Source: Phycisphaerales bacterium
GTDB lineage: Bacteria; Planctomycetota; Phycisphaerae; Phycisphaerales; UBA1924
Assembly: GCA_028289195.1 (NCBI GenBank)
Contig: JANQQR010000006.1
Location: forward strand, 1-64,000
DNA length: 64,000 bases
Reading direction: 5' to 3'
Below the pieces are notes generated by a model. That model did no database searches. It was not told the DNA's origin and saw only the letters and a list, made by a program, of their open reading frames with translations. Every line of letters begins with the position of its first letter. Position 1 is the stretch's first letter. The position numbers were made by a program, and so were the translations under genes. Shown one piece after another: positions 8,533 through 17,312 of this stretch.

Positions 8533-9852
8533 CTAGCTCGTCGCGGCCTCACCGATCGCCTGCCAGGCGATATCCCGGCGGAGCTGCTTGCCGGAAAACT
8601 CGATCAGGTCGCAGGCCTCGAGCGCCCTGGCACGCGCGGCCTCGAGCGTGTCGCCCAGGCCCACGACGTTCAGCACACGCCCGCCCGCCGTCACGATCTC
8701 ACCCTTCTCGTTGCGCGTGGTCCCGGCGTGGAAGATGGTCACCCTGTCGATCGCCCCCGCCTCGTCGAGGCCGGAAATCGCGTCGCCGGTGCGCGGCGAG
8801 GCCGGGTAGCCGTCGCTCGCCAGCACGATGCAGCAGGCGCTGCGCGCGTCCCACTCGACGTCGACGCGATCGAGGGAGCCGCTCGCCGTGGCCTTGAAGA
8901 CCTCCAGGAGATCTCCCTGCATGCGCGGCAGCAGGCACTGGCACTCCGGGTCCCCGAAGCGCACGTTGAACTCCAGCACCTTGGGACCCGCTGGCGTGAG
9001 CATGAGCCCGGCGTAGAGGACGCCCCGGTACTCGATCCCCTCGCGGCGCAACGCGTCGACGATCGCAACGAGCACCTCGCGCTGCACGCGCTCCATGATC
9101 GCACCGTCGATGACCGGCGTCGGGCAGTAGGCGCCCATGCCCCCGGTGTTCGGGCCGGTGTCGCCCTCGCCGAGGCGCTTGTGGTCCTGGCTGGCGTCGA
9201 GGATCAGAAAGTGGCGCCCATCGACGAGCGCGAACACGCTGACCTCCGGGCCCTTGAGTCGCTCCTCGATGATGAGCGTCGAGCCGGCGTCGCCGAATTC
9301 GCGCTGCACCATGATCCGGTCGATCGCCTCCATCGCCTCGCCCGAACTCTGGGCGACGATCACGCCCTTGCCTTTGGCGAGACCCGAGGCCTTGATCACC
9401 TGGGGCTCGTCACGCGTCTCGAGGTACGCCTTGGCCTCTTCGGCGCTCGTGAAGGCGCGTCCTTCGGCCGTCGGCACCATGGCCGCACGCATCATCTGCT
9501 TGGCCCAGGCTTTGTCGGCTTCCAGCTGCGCTGCGTCCTTCGACGGACCGAAGACCAGGCGCTCGGGCGTCGCCAGCGCGTCGGCCCAGCCCTCGGCGAG
9601 CGGGTCCTCCGGGCCGATCACGACGAGACCGATCTCGTGCTTGTCGCAGAACTGCTGCAGGCGGTAGGCCTGCTTGATGTCCACGGGGACGTCGACCGGG
9701 CGGGCGAACTCGGCCACGCCGGGGTTGCCCGGGTGGGTCGTCCACATCGCGCCGAGCCCGGGGGATTGGGCCAGCTTCCACGCGATGGCGTGCTCACGCC
9801 CCCCGCCGCCCATGAGCAGCACGTTGGTCTTCTTCTCTTGCTGAATCGTCAC
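8533..9852 (-). CDS. purD: Phosphoribosylamine--glycine ligase (GAR synthetase)
   Basis: This 439-residue ATP-grasp enzyme joins 5-phosphoribosylamine and glycine in the second step of purine synthesis. It has the N-terminal VLLMGGGGREHAIAWKL motif, VVIGPEDPLAEG, the ATP-grasp KASGLAKGKGVIVA loop, GPNTGGMGAYCPTP, and the metal-binding VLEFNVRFGDPECQ block. Length is typical for a stand-alone PurD. The start is a GTG at 9852, since no ATG precedes the first strand; the ribosome site is weak. It is convergent with the Imm53-like gene and 38 bp downstream of the matrixin gene, without obvious functional linkage. Confidence 0.95.
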   Translation of the reverse strand: MTIQQEKKTNVLLMGGGGREHAIAWKLAQSPGLGAMWTTHPGNPGVAEFARPVDVPVDIKQAYRLQQFCDKHEIGLVVIGPEDPLAEGWADALATPERLVFGPSKDAAQLEADKAWAKQMMRAAMVPTAEGRAFTSAEEAKAYLETRDEPQVIKASGLAKGKGVIVAQSSGEAMEAIDRIMVQREFGDAGSTLIIEERLKGPEVSVFALVDGRHFLILDASQDHKRLGEGDTGPNTGGMGAYCPTPVIDGAIMERVQREVLVAIVDALRREGIEYRGVLYAGLMLTPAGPKVLEFNVRFGDPECQCLLPRMQGDLLEVFKATASGSLDRVDVEWDARSACCIVLASDGYPASPRTGDAISGLDEAGAIDRVTIFHAGTTRNEKGEIVTAGGRVLNVVGLGDTLEAARARALEACDLIEFSGKQLRRDIAWQAIGEAATS

Positions 9853-9890
9853 GCCGGGATCATACAGAGCCGCGCACGCGGAACGATCGG

Positions 9891-11783
9891 CTAGCGCCCG
9901 ATGTCCTGGTTCTCGCTGGAGCGGATCCCCTCGCGAGCCATCTGCACGTCCATGTCGTCGGCCATCCCGTCCTTATTGACGTCGATCGGCTGATGACTGA
10001 TCTGATAGAGATCCTCGGCGTCCACCGTGCCGCTGGCGTCGGCGTCGTAGAAATACGAGAGCAGTTCTTCCGGGGTCGCGAGCAGCGTCTCACCGTTGAC
10101 GGTTCCGAAGTCGTGCGGGTTGGGGTCGGTGGTCACCACCAGCGAGGCGCCGGAGGCAAAATCGACCGTCTCCATGGTCGGAGAGAATTCGGCAGCCGCG
10201 AGGTTCACGGTCAGCCGCAGCACGCCGAGCACGCCCGACGGCGAAGCGTCGGGATTCAGAAATCCGATCTTGGTGAACCGTGCGCCCGGGCCGCCGTCGT
10301 CCGGCGGAAGGAACGAGGGACCGCTCAGCACGTCTCCGTCGAACAACTGCGGATTCGAGAAGATCGACTCGTTGTAGAGGATGCGGGCCTCCCAGCCCTG
10401 CAGCGGCACCATCTGCGGGTTGTCGATCCGGACCTCGATATCGATCGTGTTCTCGAGACCGATGTCCCAGCGCGACGCGACCATGCTCAGCGTGATCGTT
10501 GCCGGGAGCTCGGCCAGCGGGGGCAGGTCGGACAGCTCGCCCGGGGTCGTGTTGCTCGGGTCGATGACCCAGCGGATGACCTGGGACGCCTCGACGACGT
10601 CGACCTTGCCGTTGCGTGACAGGAAGTCCATCACGTTCACGTCGTAGGCCGAAGCGGGCGTCACGCCCTCGACAAGGTCGAGCGCACTGATCGCGTCCGA
10701 CACAGTGAGACGATCATCGGAATTGAGATCGCCCAGGAGCTGAGGCCGGTACAGGAACGCCAGCCCGCCGATGTCCGGCTGCGTCAGCGTGCGCTTCACG
10801 CCGCTGTACGCCCCGTGCATCACCTGCTCGGATGACCAGTCTGAGCACGTCAGCGCCGCGAACGTGAACGGATTCTGGATCGCCCCCGAATTGGCGCACG
10901 CCTGGTCCGCGTGGTCGAGCCCCAGCGCGTGGCCGATCTCGTGCAGCGCGACAGTCTCGAGGTCGTAGATCGACCGGGACGACCCTGCGGCAGACCTGGG
11001 CGCGAACAGTGTGGAAGAGACCGTTCCCTTGCACGAGCACATCGGGAGAACCCGCCCGAGGTTCTCGAACGCCGTCCCGGCGTCTGTCGTCCAGGACATG
11101 TCCTCGTTGAAGTAGATATCCACGGAGAAGATGCCGTTGCCCGCCCGGTGGATGGCGGCGAAGGCCAGGTTCTGCGCACCCATCTGATAGAGGATGCCGT
11201 TCGACTCGAGCGTGAAGCCCGTCGGCCTGCTCAGGAAATCGATGTCCGCGCCCCAGCCGGGGAACAGCTCGATCGGATCGGGCAGGGGCTCCGTCCCACC
11301 TGGGCACACCGAGCAGCTCGAGCAGTAATTCGCGCACCACCAGTCGTTCGAAGGCCCGGCGTAGTACGGGTGAAAGATCGCGTCATCGTTCGGAACAGTG
11401 TCCCACGCGGCTTCCACGAAGCGCACGAAGTTGTTCGAGGCATCGGACCAGGTCTTCAACGCTGCTTCGATCACGCCACGTGCGTTTGCCTGCACTTCCG
11501 CGGACTGATTCGAGAGGAATCCGTCTTCGATCTGGTAGGTGAGCGTCACCGGCCCGGTGTCCGCGCGCGGCGTGCCTGCCGGCGGGGCGCCCGCCGCCTG
11601 GTGGCTCGGGACCGGCGGATGGACCCAGCGCGAATGATTGTCGGACGAGATCTGCGCGCCCGTGGCGAAGTCGAGCAGCACGAACCCCGACTGATCGAGC
11701 GTCGTTTGAGCCTTAGTCGTGCCGAACGACAGCGCCCCTCCGACCGTCAACGAGACCAGCGGATGGACGCAGCGCCGGATCAT
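9891..11783 (-). CDS. Secreted matrixin-like metalloprotease with dockerin-like and cohesin-like domains
   Basis: A 630-residue secreted protein. An N-terminal signal peptide (MIRRCVHPLVSLTVGGALSF) leads to a protease domain with the extended zinc motif HEIGHALGLDHAD around residues 280-292, the HExxHxxGxxHxD signature of matrixin/metzincin peptidases. A Cys-rich insertion (WWCANYCSSCSVCPG) sits before it. After the protease come two Asp-rich dockerin-like repeats (LGDLNSDDRLTVSDAISAL and a DVNVMDFLSRNGKVDV segment), then a beta-rich segment resembling a cohesin (about 420-560), and a second dockerin-like pair (YDADASGTVDAEDLYQIS, DVNKDGMADDMDV). I start at the ATG at 11783; TTG and GTG codons up to six residues earlier are possible. 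No PEP-CTERM tail is present. The cohesin call is inference from pattern only. Confidence 0.75.
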   Translation of the reverse strand: MIRRCVHPLVSLTVGGALSFGTTKAQTTLDQSGFVLLDFATGAQISSDNHSRWVHPPVPSHQAAGAPPAGTPRADTGPVTLTYQIEDGFLSNQSAEVQANARGVIEAALKTWSDASNNFVRFVEAAWDTVPNDDAIFHPYYAGPSNDWWCANYCSSCSVCPGGTEPLPDPIELFPGWGADIDFLSRPTGFTLESNGILYQMGAQNLAFAAIHRAGNGIFSVDIYFNEDMSWTTDAGTAFENLGRVLPMCSCKGTVSSTLFAPRSAAGSSRSIYDLETVALHEIGHALGLDHADQACANSGAIQNPFTFAALTCSDWSSEQVMHGAYSGVKRTLTQPDIGGLAFLYRPQLLGDLNSDDRLTVSDAISALDLVEGVTPASAYDVNVMDFLSRNGKVDVVEASQVIRWVIDPSNTTPGELSDLPPLAELPATITLSMVASRWDIGLENTIDIEVRIDNPQMVPLQGWEARILYNESIFSNPQLFDGDVLSGPSFLPPDDGGPGARFTKIGFLNPDASPSGVLGVLRLTVNLAAAEFSPTMETVDFASGASLVVTTDPNPHDFGTVNGETLLATPEELLSYFYDADASGTVDAEDLYQISHQPIDVNKDGMADDMDVQMAREGIRSSENQDIGR

Positions 11784-11920
11784 CACTCGTGCAGGCACCA
11801 ACGCTCGCGGTGCGCGGACCGACAGCTATCGGTGCAACGCACCTTCGAGCAAGACAGAACGGAATTCCGGTACTGAGTGCGCAGCGAGCCTCGTCCTGCC
11901 GCGGCACTCACGGGTCGGCC

Positions 11921-12745
11921 TCAGCGACGCCGGCGACCGGCCGCGAGCAGCCCGGCGCCGATCCCGACCCACGCGACTGACGGGGCGGGGATGATGGGGA
12001 TGAGGACGGGCGGAGACTCGTCGATCGGCGGGTTCTGCGAGATGTCCTGGGTAATCCCCGTCAGCCCACCGGTCTGACCCGGAGGCGCGGCGAGGGACAG
12101 GACGCCCCGACCGATGTCGGCCGGGTCGCTGAACAGCAGCATCACGACCTCTTCGTCATTCGTCAGCGGCTGATCGCCGACCTGCGGGTCGAACCACTGG
12201 AAGTCGACAAACGCGCCGAAGTCACCAAAATCGTCGAAGTCGCCCGAGAGCGGCGCGTTCGTGAGGCCGCCTCCGGTGATGTATCCCTGGCCTCGCAGGA
12301 AGCTGCCCTGGAGCGCGTCCTGCCCGAATCCGAACAGGGGCGCTCCGAGAACCTGCGCCTCACGCAGACCGTTGACCGTCAGCGAATTCGACTCGACGAG
12401 ACGCAAGCGGTACGCGAACACCAGGCTGCCCGGCTCCATGACGATCTGCTCGCCGCCGGTCTGGAAGACCGTTTCGCTCGTGATCTCGTAGACCTCGGAG
12501 TTGACGTCGGTCCGATCCTGCTCGGTCCCGAAGAACTCCCAGGCGAAACCGGAGACCGGGTTGTAATCAAACCCGGTGCTAGCGGCATCGAGGGAAGCGA
12601 TGAGGTTCGCGAATCCCCATGTGCTGGGGTCGGCCGCCTCTTCAAAGAGCACATTGGTGTTGAACGCAGCCGACGCGCTGGCCGTCAGGCCACCCGCGAG
12701 AGCGACGATCATCGGAATGCGGGTGCGTTGAGTGGAAGACATCAT
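11921..12745 (-). CDS. Secreted protein with PEP-CTERM-like exosortase signal
   Basis: The 274-residue product has a signal peptide ending near ASASAA, an acidic beta-rich body rich in Gly, Asp, Phe and aromatic residues without a recognised enzyme domain, and the tail IPAPSVAWVGIGAGLLAAG followed by RRRR. That tail (P-x-P, about 16 hydrophobic residues, Arg cluster) is the tripartite exosortase recognition signal in its planctomycete variant. It is predicted to be processed by an exosortase such as the one at 45952-46821. The gene follows another PEP-CTERM gene on the same strand. Its role is unknown; a surface or matrix-associated protein is the likely category. Confidence 0.72.
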   Translation of the reverse strand: MMSSTQRTRIPMIVALAGGLTASASAAFNTNVLFEEAADPSTWGFANLIASLDAASTGFDYNPVSGFAWEFFGTEQDRTDVNSEVYEITSETVFQTGGEQIVMEPGSLVFAYRLRLVESNSLTVNGLREAQVLGAPLFGFGQDALQGSFLRGQGYITGGGLTNAPLSGDFDDFGDFGAFVDFQWFDPQVGDQPLTNDEEVVMLLFSDPADIGRGVLSLAAPPGQTGGLTGITQDISQNPPIDESPPVLIPIIPAPSVAWVGIGAGLLAAGRRRR

Positions 12746-12847
12746 CTGCCTCTCTTCTCCAGTCTCCTGAGTCCATCCATCTGGCGCGGTCCGTGCGCAT
12801 ACGTGGAGACGTTCGCCCCGGCACTGAAGGCGACTTCCTCCCGGGAA

Positions 12848-13633
12848 TCAGCGGCGACGACGACGCATCGCGGCCGCGCCCAGTCCGGCCGAGAGTACGA
12901 GTGCGCCACCAGGCGTCGGGGTGTTCAGGTTCGGCTGACCCGGGTTGACGACCAGGGCCATGCTGCGAATCTTCGTGGAGCCGCCGTCGACAACCAGCAC
13001 ATCGGTGAAGTTGAGCTTCACGTCGCCGGTCGTCTGGACGTACCACTGGTAGACCTCGTTGGTCGAGCCGCCGAGCATACCCGTGTTGCCGCCGACCGAG
13101 CCGCCGCGGGTGTGGTCAAACGACCAAGTGTCGTTGATGCCCGCGCCGAAGTCGTTCAGGTTCACCAGCGGGTCGATCTGGCCGGCCTCGAGCGAGGTGC
13201 CGGCGGTGACGCGACCGTGCGTGGCGCCGTTCAGGGCGGCCACGTCGACCTCGAGGCTCGTGTCGACGCCGAACTCGAAGAGCTCGGCACCGGTGAGCGC
13301 TGCGTTTCCGGTGAAGGTGTACACGAGCAGGACGTCGGTGAGCGACGCGGACCCGAAGGTCGGCACGTTGCCGTAGACCTGAACGTCGAGCGTACCGGTG
13401 AAGTTGTTCCCAACACCGGCGTAGTTCTGGGTGTAGCCGTTGATTCCGAGGTTGATGGTCCCGTTCAGGAAACCAGCCCCCGTCAGATCAATCGGCACAA
13501 ACGTGGACCCGACCCCCAGGGTCGCCAGATCCGGCGAAACGTTGTTCGCAACAGGAATCGTGGCAGCCTGGGCGGACCCAGCAAACACAACGGCCACCGC
13601 GACAGCGGAGCCAAGGAACTTGGTTGTCGACAT
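12848..13633 (-). CDS. Secreted protein with PEP-CTERM-like exosortase signal
   Basis: This 261-residue protein starts with a signal peptide (MSTTKFLGSAVAVAVVFAGS, cleavage after AQA). It has a Gly/Thr/Asn-rich beta-sandwich-like body with no Cys, and ends TPTPGGALVLSAGLGAAAM plus five Arg. The tail again fits the exosortase signal. The ATG at 13633 has GGGAGAG upstream; in-frame starts further up (ATG at 13672) would put extra polar residues before the signal peptide and are unlikely. It lies 102 bp upstream of the second PEP-CTERM gene. A TTGACG element and a small hairpin lie in the leader. Function is not recognisable. Confidence 0.72.
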   Translation of the reverse strand: MSTTKFLGSAVAVAVVFAGSAQAATIPVANNVSPDLATLGVGSTFVPIDLTGAGFLNGTINLGINGYTQNYAGVGNNFTGTLDVQVYGNVPTFGSASLTDVLLVYTFTGNAALTGAELFEFGVDTSLEVDVAALNGATHGRVTAGTSLEAGQIDPLVNLNDFGAGINDTWSFDHTRGGSVGGNTGMLGGSTNEVYQWYVQTTGDVKLNFTDVLVVDGGSTKIRSMALVVNPGQPNLNTPTPGGALVLSAGLGAAAMRRRRR

Positions 13634-13701
13634 CGTGCTTCTCTCCCGAAATGCTGCGCTCCCACACAGCATTCCCAACGTGTTTCTTCGGAACCTCCTA
13701 C

Positions 13702-13734
13702 CTACAAGGTGGCACCGAGTCGGGGGGGCGTCAA
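13702..13734 (-). promoter_or_regulatory. Candidate promoter for the PEP-CTERM genes
   Basis: On the minus strand TTGACG (13734-13729) looks like a -35 box. The segment 17 bp further reads CACCTT, and TTGTAG comes at 21 bp. Neither is a good -10, so support is weak. A 6-bp hairpin (13651-13656/13667-13672) lies in the leader just upstream of the ribosome site. Confidence 0.25.
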
Positions 13735-13860
13735 GCACATATTCGGGCCACCAAGCAGATTATCGGGACCCTCGCACCCCTGATTCTCGGGGATTCGCAT
13801 CGTAAGTAGCTATGCGACAAGCACTTATACGAATGCGAATTCCCGGCCCGAACCAGAAAA

Positions 13861-13934
13861 TCAGGGTGAGAGGATTCGAACCTCCGACCTCGGCGACCCA
13901 AACGCCGCGCTCTGCCAAACTGAGCTACACCCTG
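13861..13934 (-). tRNA. tRNA-Pro (anticodon UGG)
   Basis: The minus strand folds as a 74-nt cloverleaf. The acceptor stem is CAGGGTG/CACCCTG and the D stem GCTC/GAGC. The anticodon stem CGGCG/CGCCG carries loop TTTGGGT, giving anticodon TGG with G at position 37. The variable loop is AGGTC, the T arm GGAGG-TTCGAAT-CCTCT, and the discriminator A. The CCA end is not encoded; TTTTC follows and may help end transcription. It reads CCA proline codons (and CCG by wobble). Confidence 0.95.
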
Positions 13935-14004
13935 CGGGAACCGGATTGAGCTACCGTCCGGAACGTTGATCCATCGGACGCGTCGGATTCTAGCGGTGCC
14001 CAGA

Positions 14005-15426
14005 ATGTCTGCCATGAACCGAGTCTTGCTGCTGTTGGTGCTCGCGATCGCGCCCCAAACCGTCGCGCAATCCACGCGAAACCCCTTGGCGCTGTCCGAG
14101 AGAGCCCCGACGTCGATCGAGATCCTCCGACCGGGCGAGCCGGAGCGAGAACCGGTCTCCGACGTGCCGATGGCGCACCTCGTCGCCGGACGCATCGCCA
14201 CTCTCGACCGGAATGACAGCGCAGCGCTGGCGCGCGCCGTCGCGCCGACGTCCGGTGTCGAGGACGAACCCGAGGCCTGGCTGCCGCTCTACCGGGTGCT
14301 CGCCCAGCGCGAAGCTGAATTCCGGGGGGCGCTGATCGGTCGCGACGCCGAGAGCGCATGGTGGCTCCGCTCGATCCCAGATGGACAAGAGCATGCGCGA
14401 TTCTGGCGCCTCTCGGATCAGCGCATGGAGCAACTCAGCGCCGACTGGCCCGCCTACCGGGGCGGCTTCGACCCCGAGGAAGTGGCCGATCCGATCGGTG
14501 AGGTGTTCGACATCGATCCGCCGTTCACGCCCAGCCCGATCATCCTCGACGACAAGACACTCAAAGACCGGTGCTACAAACGCATGCGCGTCCGGTCGCC
14601 GAGCACGGACGTCGACCTACCCGACGAGCGATTCGCCGCGCGCCTGCCGAGGAACTACGACCCCCGCAAGCCCGCCGGCCTCATCGTCTGGGTGACGCCG
14701 CAGCGGGGCTGGACCGTCCCGCGCGAACTCCACCCCGCGCTGGACGAACTCAACTTCGTCGCCATCGGAGCGCCCAACAGCGAGAACGAACGCCAGATCC
14801 CAGACCGCCTCCAGCTCGCGCTCCACGCCGCGCAGATCGCCTCGTCTCGCTGGCACATCGACCCGCGACGGGTCTACGTCACGGGCATGTCCGGCGGGGG
14901 CAAGATGACCTCGATGCTCTGGGCGTGCTTCCCAGACGTCTTCAGGGGCGGCATCCCCATTGTCGGCCTCGCCAGCTACAAGGACGAGCCCGTCCCGGGC
15001 GGCGAAGGCGCCTACTACCCCGCGCTGTTCAGCAAGCCGGCCCAGCGCGAATTCGCCCTCCTGCGTCAGCACCGGCTCGCGCCGATCTCCGGCCCCCCCG
15101 ACTTCAACTACGTGCCTATGCAGCAGTGCACCAAGGGAATGCTCGAAGACCGCCTGGCGCTCCGCTTCTTCGAGGACCCGGAACTCGCGCACACCATGCC
15201 CAAGCCCGCGCTCTTCCTCGAGGCGCTGCGTTGGGTCGACGAGCCGTACGCCGAGCTCAGAGCCGCCGAAGCCGCGGCAGCCCAGGCCGCGCTCGAGGCC
15301 TACACCAGCGAGCACGCCGACGCAGCGCCCCAGGACGACGAGCAGCGTGAAGCCCTCGCCGATGTCATGCAAGCCGGCCCCTGGACCAACGCGGCGTGGG
15401 CCGCGCTGGAACTGCTCTCGCGCTGA
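14005..15426 (+). CDS. Secreted alpha/beta-hydrolase (esterase/depolymerase-like)
   Basis: A 473-residue protein with a signal peptide (MNRVLLLLVLAIAPQTVAQ). The C-terminal half has an alpha/beta-hydrolase core: a nucleophile elbow GMSGGGKMTSMLW with the candidate catalytic Ser, preceded by a HIDPRRVYVTG strand as in PHB-depolymerase and feruloyl-esterase-like proteins. The N-terminal 170 residues show no recognised domain. The catalytic Asp and His cannot be fixed by eye. Two ATGs lie close together (14005, 14014); neither has a strong ribosome site. Its stop codon (TGA) abuts the photolyase stop on the other strand, forming TGATCA. Substrate unknown. Confidence 0.65.
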   Translation: MSAMNRVLLLLVLAIAPQTVAQSTRNPLALSERAPTSIEILRPGEPEREPVSDVPMAHLVAGRIATLDRNDSAALARAVAPTSGVEDEPEAWLPLYRVLAQREAEFRGALIGRDAESAWWLRSIPDGQEHARFWRLSDQRMEQLSADWPAYRGGFDPEEVADPIGEVFDIDPPFTPSPIILDDKTLKDRCYKRMRVRSPSTDVDLPDERFAARLPRNYDPRKPAGLIVWVTPQRGWTVPRELHPALDELNFVAIGAPNSENERQIPDRLQLALHAAQIASSRWHIDPRRVYVTGMSGGGKMTSMLWACFPDVFRGGIPIVGLASYKDEPVPGGEGAYYPALFSKPAQREFALLRQHRLAPISGPPDFNYVPMQQCTKGMLEDRLALRFFEDPELAHTMPKPALFLEALRWVDEPYAELRAAEAAAAQAALEAYTSEHADAAPQDDEQREALADVMQAGPWTNAAWAALELLSR

Positions 15427-16863
15427 TCAGGCCTGCTTGATCGCGTCGAAGGCCTCCATGACGCGATCGCGAGCCTTGCGATGGTCGACCATCGGATCGG
15501 GGTATTCCAGCCCGCTCCGGAGGAGCGAGGGGATCTCGCTCGGATCGTGGATCGAGTCGCCCTCGACATCCGCCAGCTCGGGAACCCAGCGCCGGATGAA
15601 CTCGCCCTGCGGGTCGAACCGCTTGGACTGGCGCACGGGGTTGAAGATCCGGAAGTAGGGCGCCGCGTCGGTGCCCGTCGACGCCGACCATTGCCAGCCG
15701 CCGTTGTTGGAGCCGAGGTCGCCATCGATGAGGTTGCGCATGAAGTGGCGTTCGCCCTCGCGCCAATCGACGAAGAGGTCCTTGGTGAGGTACATCGCCG
15801 AGACCATGCGCAGGCGATTGTGCATCCACCCGGTCGAGGCGAGCTGGCGCATCGCGGCGTCGACCAACGGAACGCCGGTCCGACCCTCCTTCCAGCGATC
15901 GAGCATCTCTCGGTCATCGTTCCATCGGATCCGGTCGGTCTCGGGCCGGAACGCCCGGCCCATCGAGACTCGCGGATAGCCCACCAGCACGTGCTGATAG
16001 AACTCGCGCCAGATGACCTCGCTGATCCAGTGGCCGGGGCCCTTGGAACCCCCGCTCTTGGCGTCGAAGCGTCCGCCGTTGGCCTCCCGCGCGGCGCTGA
16101 GGCACCGGCGTGCCGAGATCACCCCGCTGTTGAGGTACGGGGAGAGCACGCTCGTCGCCTCGATCGCCGGGAAGTCGCGTTCGTCCTTGTAGGCCTCGAT
16201 GCGATCTTCGATGAAGCGCTCGAGCCGCGTGTGGGCGGCGCGCTCGCCGGCGGGCCAGAGTGACGGATCGATCGAAGATTCGAACCCATCGACGGCCCGA
16301 GGAATCGACGACGACTCGATCTCGATCTGTATCTGCTTCGGAGGCAGGCCCGCGCATTCGACCCCCCGCTCTTCCGCGATCGCGATGAACGTCCGCTTGA
16401 AGGGCGAGAACACCGAATAGAACCCGCCGGTCTTCGTGCGGATCTCGTCTGGATCGAACACGACGTGATCGTGGAATCCGTGCGAGTTCCCGCCGTCACG
16501 CGCGAGCCGCTCGACGGTGCGTTCGTCCCGCCGGCGCTCGTCGACCTCGTACTCGTGGTTGTAGTACAGCGCGTCGCACGAGCAATCGTCCGCGAGGGCC
16601 GCGATTGCGCCCGGGATCTCGCCCGCGCTGGCGCACTCGACGATCCGGAGCGGGATGTTGAGCTTGGCCAGTTCCGGGCCGAGCGCCCGGAGGTTCCGCA
16701 GCCAGAAATCGACCTTGACCGGCGCGTCATCGTGATCGGCCCACTCTCCGGGCGACACGACGAACACCGCGACGACGCCGTCGTCCGCGATGCGGCATGC
16801 CTCGCTCAGCGCCGCGTTGTCACGCACGCGCAGATCCCGTCTGAACCACACCAGCGGCCTCAT
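15427..16863 (-). CDS. phr: Deoxyribodipyrimidine photolyase (class I CPD photolyase)
   Basis: The 478-residue flavoprotein repairs UV-induced cyclobutane pyrimidine dimers using blue light. The N-terminal antenna-domain motif LVWFRRDLRVRDNAAL and the C-terminal FAD/DNA-binding block (GSNNGGWQWSASTGTDAAPY, then FRIFNPV and the Phe/Asp-Pro-Gln-Gly-Glu segment before a conserved Trp-Val-Pro-Glu-Leu) are clear. The start is the ATG at 16863, overlapping the preceding gene's stop as ATGA, so translation is probably coupled. It is the last gene of a minus-strand operon with a membrane protein, a SOUL protein, a peroxiredoxin-like protein and a carotenoid desaturase, a grouping consistent with light-damage protection. 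Confidence 0.95.
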   Translation of the reverse strand: MRPLVWFRRDLRVRDNAALSEACRIADDGVVAVFVVSPGEWADHDDAPVKVDFWLRNLRALGPELAKLNIPLRIVECASAGEIPGAIAALADDCSCDALYYNHEYEVDERRRDERTVERLARDGGNSHGFHDHVVFDPDEIRTKTGGFYSVFSPFKRTFIAIAEERGVECAGLPPKQIQIEIESSSIPRAVDGFESSIDPSLWPAGERAAHTRLERFIEDRIEAYKDERDFPAIEATSVLSPYLNSGVISARRCLSAAREANGGRFDAKSGGSKGPGHWISEVIWREFYQHVLVGYPRVSMGRAFRPETDRIRWNDDREMLDRWKEGRTGVPLVDAAMRQLASTGWMHNRLRMVSAMYLTKDLFVDWREGERHFMRNLIDGDLGSNNGGWQWSASTGTDAAPYFRIFNPVRQSKRFDPQGEFIRRWVPELADVEGDSIHDPSEIPSLLRSGLEYPDPMVDHRKARDRVMEAFDAIKQA

Positions 16864-17312
16864 GACGCAACTCCAAGCGTGAGCATCGCGATCGCGATCG
16901 CGCCGCGCGCGGTCCACACCACGGTCCGCAGCCAGTTCGTCCCGACGAGCAGCCGGTGCACGCTCTGGTCGTATCCCCTCGAAAGCCGGTAGTGGGCGGG
17001 CGCCTGGAGCCACGCGGTGCTGAGCCACAGCACCAGAACGAGCAGGAACCCGACGAGTGCCATCCAGGCCGGCACGCCCTCGGGAAGGACCAACAGGATC
17101 GCCCCGGCGGTCGCGAGTTCGATGACCATCGCGGGCCCGACGATGTACGTGATCCGGCGCATATGCTCGCGCTGGTAATCGGCGTAGCGCTCAGCCCCGA
17201 CCAGCGCGAACAGCGGATAGTGCACGACCTGCACGACCCAGATCACGCCGGTCATGATCAGCGTCGCGCACGCGTGCGCGACGAGCAGCAGATTGACCGC
17301 TGCAGCGCTCAC
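16860..17312 (-). CDS. Small four-helix integral membrane protein
   Basis: The 150-residue product is hydrophobic with four predicted membrane helices (about residues 6-30, 55-75, 82-102 and 125-145). Conserved-looking polar residues include HYPLF after helix 1 and an AHYRLSRGYD segment before helix 4. I do not recognise a named family with confidence. The chosen start is the GTG at 17312, which overlaps the upstream TGA as GTGA; an earlier start would run into the SOUL gene. It is sandwiched by overlaps between a SOUL protein and photolyase, so it probably works in the same photoprotection or heme/flavin context. Function unknown. Confidence 0.65.
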   Translation of the reverse strand: MSAAAVNLLLVAHACATLIMTGVIWVVQVVHYPLFALVGAERYADYQREHMRRITYIVGPAMVIELATAGAILLVLPEGVPAWMALVGFLLVLVLWLSTAWLQAPAHYRLSRGYDQSVHRLLVGTNWLRTVVWTARGAIAIAMLTLGVAS

